A DNA stretch of 64,000 nt from Bordetella parapertussis (lineage in GTDB: Bacteria; Pseudomonadota; Gammaproteobacteria; Burkholderiales; Burkholderiaceae_B): the NCBI GenBank assembly GCA_945911685.1, contig CAMEAW010000001.1, positions 8,623 to 72,622 on the forward strand, in the 5' to 3' direction. Shown one piece after another: positions 18,452 through 27,233 of this stretch. Each line of letters starts with the position of its first letter. The stretch's first letter is position 1. The notes beneath the pieces are model-generated. The model saw only the letters and a program-made list of their open reading frames with translations, had not been told where the DNA came from and did no database searches. The translations under genes were made by a program, and so were the position numbers.

Positions 18452-19090
18452 CTAAAGAGGCGCGGTGGGTAGAGGCGCTTTGGGATTTGCAACGAAATTT
18501 AGGATGCTGGGGAGATCTTTGCGCTGAACCATCGCAAACGCAGCGGGTTGCGCGAGCGCCGTAAAGCACCCCGTCGGATCAAAAAAGTCGAGCCCCGTCG
18601 CGGGCGTTTGCGTCAGGTCGCTTTGCTCGAGCGCCTCAAGCAGGCTTTGTGCGTGGGCTGTCATGAGGCGATCGGCCAAAAGGCCAAGGTCGCGGTCGTC
18701 GATTCTGGCTGGACCGAGGTTGGTTTGCGCATAGAGTTGTCCGTCCTCATCGAGTAACCATTGCGTGATCCGTTCAATGATTTGTTCGTTGTGACTGACG
18801 AGCAAGCCGAGCGTCGGATCAAGGCGCACTACAAAAGGCGCCGCATCTAGGCGAACGTACACCCGCTGTGGGCCATTTTGAAAAAACCATTCGCCCGAGG
18901 GTTCGGCGGCGTAGTTTCTACCAAAAAAGCTCAGTATTTGAATATTGGTGATGCCTTCGCCCAAACCGCCCAAGTACGCGTCGCCTAGGGGATGCAGGCG
19001 CCATTCACCGCGCGCCGTAAGCGACAGCCAGCCATAGGCTGCCGGCACATCGGGCCAGCGAATTTGGGCATCAAGTACCGATTGATCCAT
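18452..19090 (-). CDS. conserved protein of unknown function (DUF1285/DUF2944-like?)
   Basis: 212-residue soluble protein without signal peptide or membrane segment. The N-terminal part shows a small-domain pattern: WPDVPAAYGWLSLTARGEWRL, then ILSFFGRNYAAEPSGEWFFQNGPQRVYVRLDAAPFVVRL. From memory this resembles uncharacterised betaproteobacterial proteins near the MFS-Nudix-aat-bpt-pyrD run, but I cannot name its Pfam family with confidence. Its first 20 bases overlap the end of the MFS transporter gene, implying coupled expression. No catalytic motif is recognised. Confidence 0.75.
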   Translation of the reverse strand: MDQSVLDAQIRWPDVPAAYGWLSLTARGEWRLHPLGDAYLGGLGEGITNIQILSFFGRNYAAEPSGEWFFQNGPQRVYVRLDAAPFVVRLDPTLGLLVSHNEQIIERITQWLLDEDGQLYAQTNLGPARIDDRDLGLLADRLMTAHAQSLLEALEQSDLTQTPATGLDFFDPTGCFTALAQPAAFAMVQRKDLPSILNFVANPKAPLPTAPL

Positions 19091-20339
19091 GCGGGGTTTT
19101 TCTCCAGAACCAAAGCAAACTACACCATTGCAGCGCCGCTAAAACTCCAAGGGCGTAAGTGAGTGCTTGCGTGCGATCAAAGCCGCTTGCCACAAAGCCA
19201 TCGGTGAGCACACCCAGCCCCCATTGCACAATGAAGGTGCCGGCAAAAATCATCAGATTCAGGGTGGTGAGCACACGCCCGGCAATATGACTAGGAAACT
19301 CGAGCGCGGTTTGGGTTTGCAGCAAAAACATTGCGGGCACTGCTAAGGCGATCAATGGCCAAAGCAACCAGGCCGACTCTGTCTGCCAGAGGGGGAGGGC
19401 CGTGAAGCAGAGCGTCAGCCATAGCAGCCCAAGCGACGACTGTTTGAATAATGAGGCACCACGCTTGACCAACCATGGGCTCAACACACCCATGGCAAGG
19501 TACGACGCCAGGATTGTCGCGTTTAGGTAGAGCAAGATTTGACTGGCTTGTTCGGCGGTCATGCTCAGCGCTTGCGTGAGCCACGGCCCCACCCACAGGG
19601 TTTGCAGCGCGACAAAGCCACCAATGATCAAAATAGAGGCCGGTATTGCGCGTAGCATGGTCGGATGTTGGCACAATGAAAAAAAGCTGTCTGAGTCGGC
19701 TGTCGTGCCCGCTTGGGCGCTTGTCTGCCGGTCGTAGTCGCCTGTTAAAAAGAACACCAAACCCGCTGAGATCAACAGCCCAACGCTGGCGATACTAAAG
19801 ACATGTCGCCATCCTAGGGCCTCTGCAAGCAAGAGAGCAGGCTGAGCCGCAATCAAGGCGCCACCCGTGCCCGCCACCAACATGCACATCACTAGGCGCG
19901 CTTGTTGCTCGGGCGGGTAGCAACGCCTGAAATACGAATAAGAAGCCATTAAACAGGCCGAAACCCCAATACCAATCAGGATGCGGCCCAAAAATAGTAT
20001 CCAAAGGGATTGCCCCACCGCGATCAAGAGCGAGCCTAACGCGGCCACCAATAAGAGCGCGGCTTCAGTTCGACGTGCGCCGTGGCGGTCGAGCCAGATC
20101 CCTACCGGAATCTGCATAATCCCAAAGGCTAAAAAGTAGGCCGATGAGAACCAACCGAGAGCACTGTTCGATAGGCTGAGGTCGTTGGCCAGAAAAGGGG
20201 CGAGCGCGGCATTGACCGCGCGCAGTGCGTACGACAAAAAGTAGCCAGAGGCGAAGGCTAAAAAAACCCTGACGGCTAAAAACCCAGATAAATAGGTGGG
20301 GGATTGGGTCTGCGCGCTCGCGGTCACTGTGGATGTCAT
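19071..20339 (-). CDS. MFS transporter
   Basis: Major facilitator superfamily permease of 422 residues with about 12 hydrophobic segments. The loop 2-3 signature is present as GIWLDRHGARRTEAALL (G-x3-D-R-x-G-R-R type) near residue 82. Such proteins move small solutes across the inner membrane by proton symport or antiport; substrate unknown. It is the first gene of the minus-strand run leading through the unknown protein, Nudix, aat, bpt and pyrD. tRNA-Cys lies 30 bases upstream on the same strand. Confidence 0.9.
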   Translation of the reverse strand: MTSTVTASAQTQSPTYLSGFLAVRVFLAFASGYFLSYALRAVNAALAPFLANDLSLSNSALGWFSSAYFLAFGIMQIPVGIWLDRHGARRTEAALLLVAALGSLLIAVGQSLWILFLGRILIGIGVSACLMASYSYFRRCYPPEQQARLVMCMLVAGTGGALIAAQPALLLAEALGWRHVFSIASVGLLISAGLVFFLTGDYDRQTSAQAGTTADSDSFFSLCQHPTMLRAIPASILIIGGFVALQTLWVGPWLTQALSMTAEQASQILLYLNATILASYLAMGVLSPWLVKRGASLFKQSSLGLLWLTLCFTALPLWQTESAWLLWPLIALAVPAMFLLQTQTALEFPSHIAGRVLTTLNLMIFAGTFIVQWGLGVLTDGFVASGFDRTQALTYALGVLAALQWCSLLWFWRKTPHGSIGT

Positions 20340-20369
20340 CGATTGGCTTTGACAAGAAGTACAACTTAC

Positions 20370-20443
20370 TGGAGGCGCAACCCGGAATCGAACCGAGCTT
20401 GACGGATTTGCAATCCGCTACATAACCACTCTGCCATTGCGCC
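20370..20443 (-). tRNA. tRNA-Cys (GCA)
   Basis: Reading the minus strand from 20443, GGCGCAA pairs with TTGCGCC at the other end, followed by discriminator T and encoded CCA. The anticodon arm GCGGATTGCAAATCCGT shows anticodon GCA in a seven-base loop, and GGTTCGATTCC is the T arm. The U discriminator is characteristic of tRNA-Cys. Length 74 including CCA. Confidence 0.97.
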
Positions 20444-20487
20444 ACAAATGCTGAACTTGTCGGAGGGCGATGATACTACAAAAGGGG

Positions 20488-20559
20488 ATTGCACTTTAAT
20501 TGCACTTTAATTACACTCAAAATGTACCTAAAGCGTAGCTTAAGCTAGCAACATGCTAG
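20488..20559. promoter_or_regulatory. 11-bp triple repeat and short palindromes upstream of a Bug receptor gene
   Basis: ATTGCACTTTA occurs twice in tandem (20488-20498 and 20499-20509), followed by a degenerate third copy (20510-20520). About 20 bases later are the palindrome GCTTAAGC (20538-20545) and the inverted pair CTAGC-aacat-GCTAG (20545-20559). The repeat period equals one helical turn, and the cluster lies 50-120 bases before the receptor start, so it is a candidate operator region; the binding protein is unknown. Confidence 0.4.
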
Positions 20560-20608
20560 GGTTGCCTGTCGATGATGGGCCACGCACAAACAATATTGAG
20601 GCACAGCA

Positions 20609-21589
20609 ATGACATTTAACAAGCGCAGGGCGATTTTGCAGGCGGGTTTGGGCTCTTTGGGCTTGGCTGCATGGCCAGCCTGGTCTCAAGCCGATTGGCC
20701 CTCTAAAGCAATTATGGTCATTGTGCCTTTTCCGGCAGGTGGCGGAACCGACGCCTTCGCGCGACCCATTTCGGCAGTCATGTCAAAGTCGTTGGGCAAA
20801 CAGTTGGTGCTCGATAACCGCGGCGGTGCAGGCGGCAATCTGGGTGCAACCTTGGCCGCGCGTGCAACGCCCGATGGCTATAACTGGTTCATGGGTGCAG
20901 TCCATCACGCGATCGCACCTTCGATGTACCCAAACCTTGAGTACAGCCTAGAAAAAGACTTTATACCGATTGCAATGGTGGCACGCGTTCCGCAAGTGCT
21001 GGTGGTCAACCCTAAAAAGGTGTCTGGCGACTTCAAGGCTTTTCTTGAAACAGCAAAGGCTAATCCTGGCAAATTGAACTACGGTTCGGCCGGCAGTGGT
21101 ACCTCACACCATTTGGCCGGTGAGTTGTTCAAAATTCAGTCAAAAACTGACATCACGCATATCCCTTACAAGGGCGCGGGCCCAGCCTTGCAAGGCTTGC
21201 TGGCCGGTGATGTAGATATGATGTTCGACGGCTTAGGCTCGTCTGCGCAACATATCAAGGCTGGCAGGCTGAATGCCCTGATGGTGGCGGGTAATGTGCG
21301 CAATCCTGCAATACCTGATGTACCGTGCGCCGCCGAACTGGGCTTTCCTGATTACAACGTCACAACGTGGTACGGTATTTGGGCGCCTAAAGGCACGCCA
21401 CCCGAGGCGCAGGCTCGCATGTTGGCCGAGCTCAAAAAACTGCCGTTGGATGCTTTGATCAAAGACGGCTGGGCTGCAAATGGCGCCGAGTTTCCAGATC
21501 TAACAGGCGCTGCATTCGGTGCGTTTGTCACAGCCGAAATCAAACGTTGGGCCGAAGTGGTCAAAACGTCTGGGGCCAAGCTCGATTGA
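20609..21589 (+). CDS. Bug/TctC-type substrate-binding protein, Tat-like signal
   Basis: Second Bug-family periplasmic receptor, 326 residues. The signal peptide contains KRRAILQAGLGSLGLAAWPAWSQA, with twin arginines followed by A-I-L, which suggests Tat export; cleavage after SQA is likely. The mature protein starts DWPSKAIMVIVPFPAGGGTDAFARP, with the PAGGGTD ligand loop, and has LDNRGGAGGNLGATLA, the typical second signature. No transporter membrane genes are near. It shares the fold with the receptor at 13.2-14.2 kb but the two are clearly divergent in sequence. Confidence 0.92.
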   Translation: MTFNKRRAILQAGLGSLGLAAWPAWSQADWPSKAIMVIVPFPAGGGTDAFARPISAVMSKSLGKQLVLDNRGGAGGNLGATLAARATPDGYNWFMGAVHHAIAPSMYPNLEYSLEKDFIPIAMVARVPQVLVVNPKKVSGDFKAFLETAKANPGKLNYGSAGSGTSHHLAGELFKIQSKTDITHIPYKGAGPALQGLLAGDVDMMFDGLGSSAQHIKAGRLNALMVAGNVRNPAIPDVPCAAELGFPDYNVTTWYGIWAPKGTPPEAQARMLAELKKLPLDALIKDGWAANGAEFPDLTGAAFGAFVTAEIKRWAEVVKTSGAKLD

Positions 21590-21600
21590 GGCAGTTGTTG

Positions 21601-22035
21601 TTAGTCTTTTGAGCAAGCGGCTGCAATTAGCGCTTGCGCCAAGGTGACCTTGTATAGCGCCTCGGCGACGGTCGTGGGGTAGATCGGTACCCAGTTGGTA
21701 TCGATCGAACTGCCGACTTGTACGCCCGTGCCCTTAGGGCCTTCATAAAAGGTTCGGCGCAGCGACTGGTGTGACGGGATGTTGCAATCAACCTGATATT
21801 CGTGAATCGAGGACAGCGAGGGCTTGTTGTTGATCAACAGAGGCTTGACGTCGTCGTACATCGCCCAGATGGTGACAAATTTTCTGTCCTTTTTTTTGCT
21901 GGCCAGGTCGACATATAAGCTTCTGTTGACCGTGGCATTTGAGGCAATTTCAACCCATTCGGCTTGGGCAGCCGTACTGCTCAGAAAACTCAGCGCGACG
22001 CAAAGCAAAGCCTTCAAAGTGCGCTGCCGAAGCAA
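21601..22035 (-). CDS. surface-adhesin protein E-like exported protein
   Basis: Small secreted protein resembling the surface-adhesin E family (defined from Haemophilus protein E). A signal peptide (about residues 1-21, ending STAAQA) is followed by EWVEIASN, then YVDLAS, FVTIWAMYDD, SSIHEYQVDCN and NWVPIYPTTVAEALYKV, which match the family pattern including the Cys in the centre and another near the C terminus. No ATG precedes the signal peptide in frame; the TTG at 22035 gives a well-formed 144-residue precursor, while the frame stays open to another TTG at 22146. The function in this organism is unknown. Confidence 0.7.
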   Translation of the reverse strand: MLRQRTLKALLCVALSFLSSTAAQAEWVEIASNATVNRSLYVDLASKKKDRKFVTIWAMYDDVKPLLINNKPSLSSIHEYQVDCNIPSHQSLRRTFYEGPKGTGVQVGSSIDTNWVPIYPTTVAEALYKVTLAQALIAAACSKD

Positions 22036-22198
22036 GCTGTCTTGATGCTTTTTATCAAGGGGAGGACGAATGCAGGGGGGTATAGGCAAAGAACTCAAGG
22101 TGTTCGCCTCTAGCAGTGAAGTGAGGTGCAGTGTCGGTGACTGCAAACAATTTCTGCGACTAACTGAAAACTGCTGATGACTTGAATCCAGAAAAATC

Positions 22199-22274
22199 TG
22201 GAGCGGGAGAAGAGTCTCGAACTCTCGACCTCAACCTTGGCAAGGTTGCGCTCTACCAACTGAGCTACTCCCGC
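22199..22274 (-). tRNA. tRNA-Gly (GCC)
   Basis: On the minus strand from 22274, acceptor GCGGGAG pairs with CTCCCGC, followed by T and encoded CCA. The anticodon arm CAACCTTGCCAAGGTTG carries anticodon GCC; the T arm contains GAGTTCGAGACTC. Length 76 including CCA. The murB reading frame remains open through it, but that is chance and the murB start is placed downstream. Confidence 0.97.
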
Positions 22275-22331
22275 TTTGAAACTGCTGTACCATTCACAAC
22301 GTCAGCGACTATAGCATACATATACCCCACC

Positions 22332-23420
22332 ATGTCAAATCAATCCTTGCAAAAGGGCTCACATTCGTTGAGCGCGCAGGTTCAAGACTTGACGCCGTTT
22401 AATACTTTGCATTTGACGTGTCGGGCCGAGCAAGTGGTGGCCCTGGAAAGTCTTGAACAGCTGGCCGAACTCGGTCGTCAACTTGTTCAAGCGCCTGAGT
22501 TTTTAGTGTTGGGAGGGGGCAGTAATGTGATTTTGCCCAGCACGCTCTCGTCGTTGGTGGTACGTGTGGCGCTCAAAGGTATAGCGCAGGTAGAAAGCGC
22601 CGCCGATCATTGGCTGATCGATGTGGCGGCCGGTGAAAACTGGCACGACTGGGTGGTCACTGCCACGGCACGCGGCTGGTGGGGCCTTGAAAATCTTGGG
22701 TTGATACCGGGCACAGTGGGGGCTGCGCCGGTTCAAAATATTGGCGCCTACGGTGTTGAGTTGTGTCAACGCCTTGACTCAGTCACGGCCTGGCACGTCG
22801 CCGCACAAAAGTATGTCACCTTGTCGCGCGCAGAATGCGAGTTTGGCTACCGCGATAGTATTTTTAAACGCGCCAGGCGCGGTGAGTGGCTGATTGTTTC
22901 AGTGCGCTTTGCGTTGCCCAAGGCTTGGCAGCCCGTGCTGACCTATCCCGATCTGGCCAAGCATCCGCAGATTGCCTTGGCTTCACAGCCCGTGACACCA
23001 CAGGCCTCAAATACAGCAACAGCACAGGCCGTGACAGCACAGGCTGTGCTAGACGCCGTCTGCGACATTCGTCGCCGCAAACTGCCAGACCCTGCAGTAC
23101 TGGGCAATGCGGGCAGCTTTTTTAAAAATCCAGTGGTGTCTGCAGCACAACACGTGGCGCTGCAAGCGCGCTTCGCGCAGCTCGTGTCCTATCCTCAGCA
23201 GGGGGGCGGCTTTAAATTGGCCGCTGGCTGGTTAATAGAGCACTGTGGCTTCAAGGGCTTAAGAGCAGGCGCAGTAGGCGTGCACGCCCAGCAGGCCTTG
23301 GTGTTGGTCAATTACGGCGGTGCCCAAGCCGACGAACTGCTCGCGCTGGCACACTCAATTATTCATGCCGTACAGAAAACCTTTGACGTGCTGCTGGAAA
23401 TTGAACCGGTGATCGTTTGA
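22332..23420 (+). CDS. murB: UDP-N-acetylmuramate dehydrogenase
   Basis: FAD- and NADPH-dependent reductase that makes UDP-N-acetylmuramate for peptidoglycan. FAD-binding motifs are VLGGGSNVIL (about residue 58) and GLENLGLIPGTVGAAPVQNIGAYG. The catalytic serine lies in GNAGSFFKNP. YRDSIFK and the overall 362-residue length indicate a type I (E. coli-like) enzyme. The start is the ATG at 22332 because the upstream frame passes through tRNA-Gly. An insertion of about 20 residues rich in Gln, Ala, Val and Thr (near residues 218-238) precedes VLDAVCDIRRRKLPDP. Confidence 0.97.
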   Translation: MSNQSLQKGSHSLSAQVQDLTPFNTLHLTCRAEQVVALESLEQLAELGRQLVQAPEFLVLGGGSNVILPSTLSSLVVRVALKGIAQVESAADHWLIDVAAGENWHDWVVTATARGWWGLENLGLIPGTVGAAPVQNIGAYGVELCQRLDSVTAWHVAAQKYVTLSRAECEFGYRDSIFKRARRGEWLIVSVRFALPKAWQPVLTYPDLAKHPQIALASQPVTPQASNTATAQAVTAQAVLDAVCDIRRRKLPDPAVLGNAGSFFKNPVVSAAQHVALQARFAQLVSYPQQGGGFKLAAGWLIEHCGFKGLRAGAVGVHAQQALVLVNYGGAQADELLALAHSIIHAVQKTFDVLLEIEPVIV

Positions 23421-23536
23421 GTGATCTTAAAGAAACCGCCGAGCGCGTCGACTCAGACACGCCCAGACGATCCGCTAGCTCTGCTGATGACCTGAGCGCT
23501 AGGGTATTACGTTAACTTTGCGTTGAAGCGCGGAGT

Positions 23537-24331
23537 TTACAGACCAAGAACAGTCTGCATATCAAACAAACCTACTTTTTTATCTTTTAAAAAGCGAGCT
23601 GCACGCAAGCTGCCTTCGGCGTAGCCCGCGCGACTGCTTGAGCGATGTGTGATTTCGATGCGCTCACCGATACCGCAAAAATAGACAGTATGGTCACCCA
23701 CGATGTCACCGCCCCGCACGACTGAAAATCCGATCGTGCCAGTTTCACGGGGCCCGGTGTGACCCTCGCGTGTCCAGGTGGCGATGTCATCGAGGGGCTT
23801 GCCCCAAGCTTGAGCAACGGTTTCGCCCATTTTGAGTGCCGTGCCCGAGGGCGCATCAACTTTGTGGTGGTGATGTGCTTCAAAAACTTCGACGTCGTAG
23901 CCTGAGTTGAGAATACGCGCCGCCATATCTAGCAATTTGAGGGTTGCATTGACGCCAACGCTCATGTTTGGCGCAAACACCACACCAATTTTTTTTGCCG
24001 CCTGGGCGATGGCGGCTTTGCCTGCATCGTCAAAACCCGTCGTGCCAATGACCATGTTGACGCCGTACTGCACGCAGGCCGTCAAGTGCAACAGCGAGCC
24101 TTCGGGTCGAGTGAAATCTATCAGGCAGTCGGCATCTTTGAGTGCTGAAAGCTGCTCTGAAATGAGCACACCGCTAGGCTTGCCTAAAAAGGCGCAGGCG
24201 TCTTGACCGATCATGGGCGAGCCGGCGACATCAAGCGCCGCCGCGAGGCAAAGATCGGTTGACTGAGACACCGACTCAATCAGCATGCGGCCCATGCGGC
24301 CACTGGCACCAGCAATTGCAATACGCATCAT
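23537..24331 (-). CDS. dapB: 4-hydroxy-tetrahydrodipicolinate reductase
   Basis: NAD(P)H-dependent reductase of the diaminopimelate/lysine pathway. The N-terminal Rossmann motif is [20 protein letters not shown] and VIGTTGFDD are the cofactor-loop motifs, and [20 protein letters not shown] contains the catalytic His and Lys. The 264-residue length is standard. Two consecutive ATGs are possible starts. It follows bamE on the same strand with 24 bases between, a linkage found in related betaproteobacteria. Confidence 0.98.
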   Translation of the reverse strand: MMRIAIAGASGRMGRMLIESVSQSTDLCLAAALDVAGSPMIGQDACAFLGKPSGVLISEQLSALKDADCLIDFTRPEGSLLHLTACVQYGVNMVIGTTGFDDAGKAAIAQAAKKIGVVFAPNMSVGVNATLKLLDMAARILNSGYDVEVFEAHHHHKVDAPSGTALKMGETVAQAWGKPLDDIATWTREGHTGPRETGTIGFSVVRGGDIVGDHTVYFCGIGERIEITHRSSSRAGYAEGSLRAARFLKDKKVGLFDMQTVLGL

Positions 24332-24355
24332 GAGATATTTACCTAAAAGGAGTGA

Positions 24356-24931
24356 TTAACGCAGCGGCACCGGAGCGTCTTCGGGGGCGCCTGGCAAGGC
24401 CTGAGGATCACTGAGCGGTGCCCCGTTTACAGACTGCATCTGATCAATGTTGACCCCAGGGATCAGTTGAACCGCGGCTGAGCCGTCGTTATTCAGACGC
24501 TCGTTATCAAGTTTGATTTGTTTGTCTTCTCGCACTGTGATGCCGACTTCATCGCGCGCAATTTGAAAAGGTTGAAGCTCGGGTTGTTCTTCGCCGCGCC
24601 AGCTTTCTAGCTGAGCGCCGTTAAAGAAAATTGTCAACGTGCGCTCTTCGATTTTGCCAGTACCTGCGCGATAGAAATAGGGGTAATCCCAGCGGTTACT
24701 GTGCAACGCGCTCGTGAGCATCGGTGTGCCCAAGGCAAACCGTACTTGTTCGCGTGTCATGCCAGGGCGCAGCAGGCTGACTTGGTCTTTGGTGATCCAG
24801 TTGCCTTGTTGAACGCTGACTTTATACGGAAAGCCAAAGCGATTTGAGCTACAACCGGCCGCGGCAACGACCAGCAGGGCGAGCGCCACGCCCGTGCGCA
24901 GGTGCAAAGCGAAAGTATGAAACTTGACCAC
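24356..24931 (-). CDS. bamE: outer membrane protein assembly factor BamE
   Basis: Lipoprotein of the BAM complex, which inserts beta-barrel proteins in the outer membrane. A lipoprotein signal ends in VVAAAGCSSN, with the lipid-carrying Cys at about residue 27. The SmpA/OmlA domain follows: GNWITKDQVSLLRPGMTREQVRFALGTPML, and FNGAQLESW. At 191 residues it has a longer C-terminal tail than enteric BamE, as is usual in betaproteobacteria. It is divergent to fur with about 145 bases between, as in other Burkholderiales. Confidence 0.95.
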   Translation of the reverse strand: MVKFHTFALHLRTGVALALLVVAAAGCSSNRFGFPYKVSVQQGNWITKDQVSLLRPGMTREQVRFALGTPMLTSALHSNRWDYPYFYRAGTGKIEERTLTIFFNGAQLESWRGEEQPELQPFQIARDEVGITVREDKQIKLDNERLNNDGSAAVQLIPGVNIDQMQSVNGAPLSDPQALPGAPEDAPVPLR

Positions 24932-25077
24932 TGCGAACCTCTATCGGATAAACAGCCAAAGACGGTATCATAAAGGTTTACGCGGTCAAACGTTGCTCTC
25001 TCACACGGTCTTGCAGATTTTTTTGGCGATTTTGTCAAAAATCCACAAGGATTCAGAGCTAAAACGAGGAATTGCCG

Positions 25078-25503
25078 ATGTACACCGAAAACGACCCGAA
25101 CGATCTTAAAAATGTGGGCCTTAAGGCAACGTTTCCACGTCTAAAAATACTGGATATTTTTCGTAAATCCGGGGCGCGTCATCTAAGCGCCGAAGACGTT
25201 TATCGCGCGTTAATTGGCGAGAGCATCGATATTGGTCTCGCCACCGTGTACCGCGTATTAACGCAGTTTGAGCAGGCTGGCATTTTGGCACGTAGCCAGT
25301 TTGACGGCGGTAAGGCAATTTTTGAACTCAATGATGGCGATCACCACGATCATCTGATTTGTACGCATTGTGGCAAGGTGGCTGAATTTACCGACGCCGA
25401 TATCGAAAAACGGCAACATAAGGTCGCGCGTGACAATGGCTTTATTTTAGAAAGCCATGCGATGGTGTTGTATGGGGTCTGTACCACCTGTCACGCTGCT
25501 TAG
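25078..25503 (+). CDS. fur: ferric uptake regulator
   Basis: Fur, iron-responsive repressor. The N-terminal winged helix contains [15 protein letters not shown] and [14 protein letters not shown]; the dimerisation domain has [15 protein letters not shown] with the metal-binding histidines and Cys pair, and CTTCHAA near the end. The ATG at 25078 is selected because GAGGA stands eight bases upstream; a TTG two codons before is unlikely. The 141-residue length fits. I saw no convincing Fur box between fur and bamE. Confidence 0.97.
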   Translation: MYTENDPNDLKNVGLKATFPRLKILDIFRKSGARHLSAEDVYRALIGESIDIGLATVYRVLTQFEQAGILARSQFDGGKAIFELNDGDHHDHLICTHCGKVAEFTDADIEKRQHKVARDNGFILESHAMVLYGVCTTCHAA

Positions 25504-25586
25504 CGCGCATCGCTCAGCGTTGGCATACTTGCCCTGTTTGTGGGGTAGAAGTATGGATGGTATCTGCCGCGAAAGTGTCAGGGTGT

Positions 25587-27230
25587 TTAAGGCTGTAATA
25601 ATTCTTTTGCGTGTTCGCGCGTGGTGCTGGTGATTTTGATCCCGCCCAACATGCGGGCGACTTCTTCGATGCGTTCGGGCGGTGGCAGCAAAGCAATACT
25701 TGATTGCGTTTTGCCTTTGACATTTTGTTTGCTGACTTGAAAATGTTGTTGCGCTCGCGCAGCAACTTGGGGCAAATGGGTCACGCAAAGTACTTGATGG
25801 CGTACGCCGAGTTCGCGTAATAAATTACCGACCACCTCGGCCACCGCGCCACCAATGCCACTATCGACCTCATCAAAAATCAGGGTAGGCACACGCGCGG
25901 CACGACTGGCAATGACCGAGAGCGCCAATGAAATACGGGCGAGTTCGCCGCCTGAGGCTACCTTTGCCAGGGGGCGGGGTGTGCTACCGGCGTGGCCTGC
26001 CACTAAAAATTCAATCTGGTCTTGTCCGTGACTGGCGGCTGGGCATGCGTGCATCGCGACGCTGAATTGGCCGCCTTCCATGGCCAGCGTTTGCATGGCC
26101 TTGCTGACCTGTTTGCCTAGGTCAACAGCAGCCTTCCCGCGCGCCACTGACAATAGGCGGGCTGCGGCCTCGTACTCTGAGCGTCGTGCGGCAGCTTGGG
26201 CGCGCAAGGCTTCGATGTCGCTTGAGGATTGGAGTGTCTCGAGTTCGGTTTTGAGCGTTTGCTCGAGGTGATATAGATCGTCAGGTTCGGTCTTAAATTT
26301 GCGCGCCAATTCAAAAATCGCGCGCATTCTGTTGTCTAGCACCGCGAGGCGTGCCGGGTCGAGTTCGGCGCGCGACACATAGTCATTGAGGTCGGACACC
26401 GCCTCACTGACCGTAATTCGGGCCGAGTCAAGCGCGTCGTAGACGGTTTTTAAGTTGGCGTCGTGGCGTAGCAGCTGGCCGATGCGTTGCACGGCCGCGC
26501 CTAACTGGTGCTGTATTGAGGCATCGTCATCATCGAGCGTAGCCAGTGTCTGGGCCGCGCCGTCTAACAGCGACTGACCATTTGCTAAACGGGTGTGCTC
26601 GGCAGAAACGTCGGCCCATTCGGTGACACCAAGCGATAGGCGCGCGAGCTCGCTGGTTTGCCATTCAAGCCGTTCACGCGCTTGCGCCAAGGTGCTTGCA
26701 TCTTGCTCAGATACCGCCAGCTGTTTCTCAACGGCGCGCCAGGCTTTAAAGGCTAGGGCGGTGGTTTGTCGCAGAGGCTGAAGATTGCCGTGGGCATCAA
26801 GTAGGTCGCGTTGATTATCGGCCCGCAACAAGCTTTGGTGGGCGTGCTGGCCATGGATATCGATCAGTTGCTCGCCAATTTCGCGCAGTTGCGCGATGGT
26901 CACCACCGAGCCATTGACGTAGGCCCGGCTGCGGCCCTGCGCATCAATGACACGACGCAAGACCAGCTCATGTTCAGCGTGTAAATCATGTTCAGTGAGC
27001 CACTCTATAAGCGTGGCAGGGGTTTCAAACACCGCGCTGATTTCAGCTCGGCTGGCCCCTTCGCGCAACACGGATGAATCAGCGCGCTCGCCAAGAGTGA
27101 GTGCCAGGGCATCGATCAATATGGATTTACCAGCGCCGGTTTCGCCCGAAAAAACAGTAAACCCTGCCTCAAAATTAATGTCGGCTTCGGTGACGATGAC
27201 AAAGTCGCGAATGTGTAAGCCACGTAGCAT
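25587..27230 (-). CDS. recN: DNA repair protein RecN
   Basis: SMC-like ATPase involved in double-strand break repair. The 547-residue chain has a Walker A motif FSGETGAGKSILIDAL near residue 30, a long central coiled-coil region rich in Ala, Glu, Arg and Leu, the ABC signature SGGELARISLALSV and Walker B TLIFDEVDSGIGGAVAEVVG near the C terminus. It starts three bases before the end of nadK and is probably translated from the nadK transcript. No LexA box was identified upstream. Confidence 0.97.
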   Translation of the reverse strand: MLRGLHIRDFVIVTEADINFEAGFTVFSGETGAGKSILIDALALTLGERADSSVLREGASRAEISAVFETPATLIEWLTEHDLHAEHELVLRRVIDAQGRSRAYVNGSVVTIAQLREIGEQLIDIHGQHAHQSLLRADNQRDLLDAHGNLQPLRQTTALAFKAWRAVEKQLAVSEQDASTLAQARERLEWQTSELARLSLGVTEWADVSAEHTRLANGQSLLDGAAQTLATLDDDDASIQHQLGAAVQRIGQLLRHDANLKTVYDALDSARITVSEAVSDLNDYVSRAELDPARLAVLDNRMRAIFELARKFKTEPDDLYHLEQTLKTELETLQSSSDIEALRAQAAARRSEYEAAARLLSVARGKAAVDLGKQVSKAMQTLAMEGGQFSVAMHACPAASHGQDQIEFLVAGHAGSTPRPLAKVASGGELARISLALSVIASRAARVPTLIFDEVDSGIGGAVAEVVGNLLRELGVRHQVLCVTHLPQVAARAQQHFQVSKQNVKGKTQSSIALLPPPERIEEVARMLGGIKITSTTREHAKELLQP

Positions 27231-27233
27231 GGG

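Noticed and set aside
20370-22274. Genomic island between two tRNA genes
   Set aside because: The segment between tRNA-Cys and tRNA-Gly has only a Bug receptor and an envelope protein, with no integrase, no duplicated tRNA 3' ends and ordinary composition.
22182-22331. N-terminal extension of murB
   Set aside because: The extended frame passes through tRNA-Gly, and MurB homology begins only after the ATG at 22332.
24932-25077. Fur box in the bamE-fur intergenic region
   Set aside because: No segment resembles the 19-bp Fur consensus closely enough to report.
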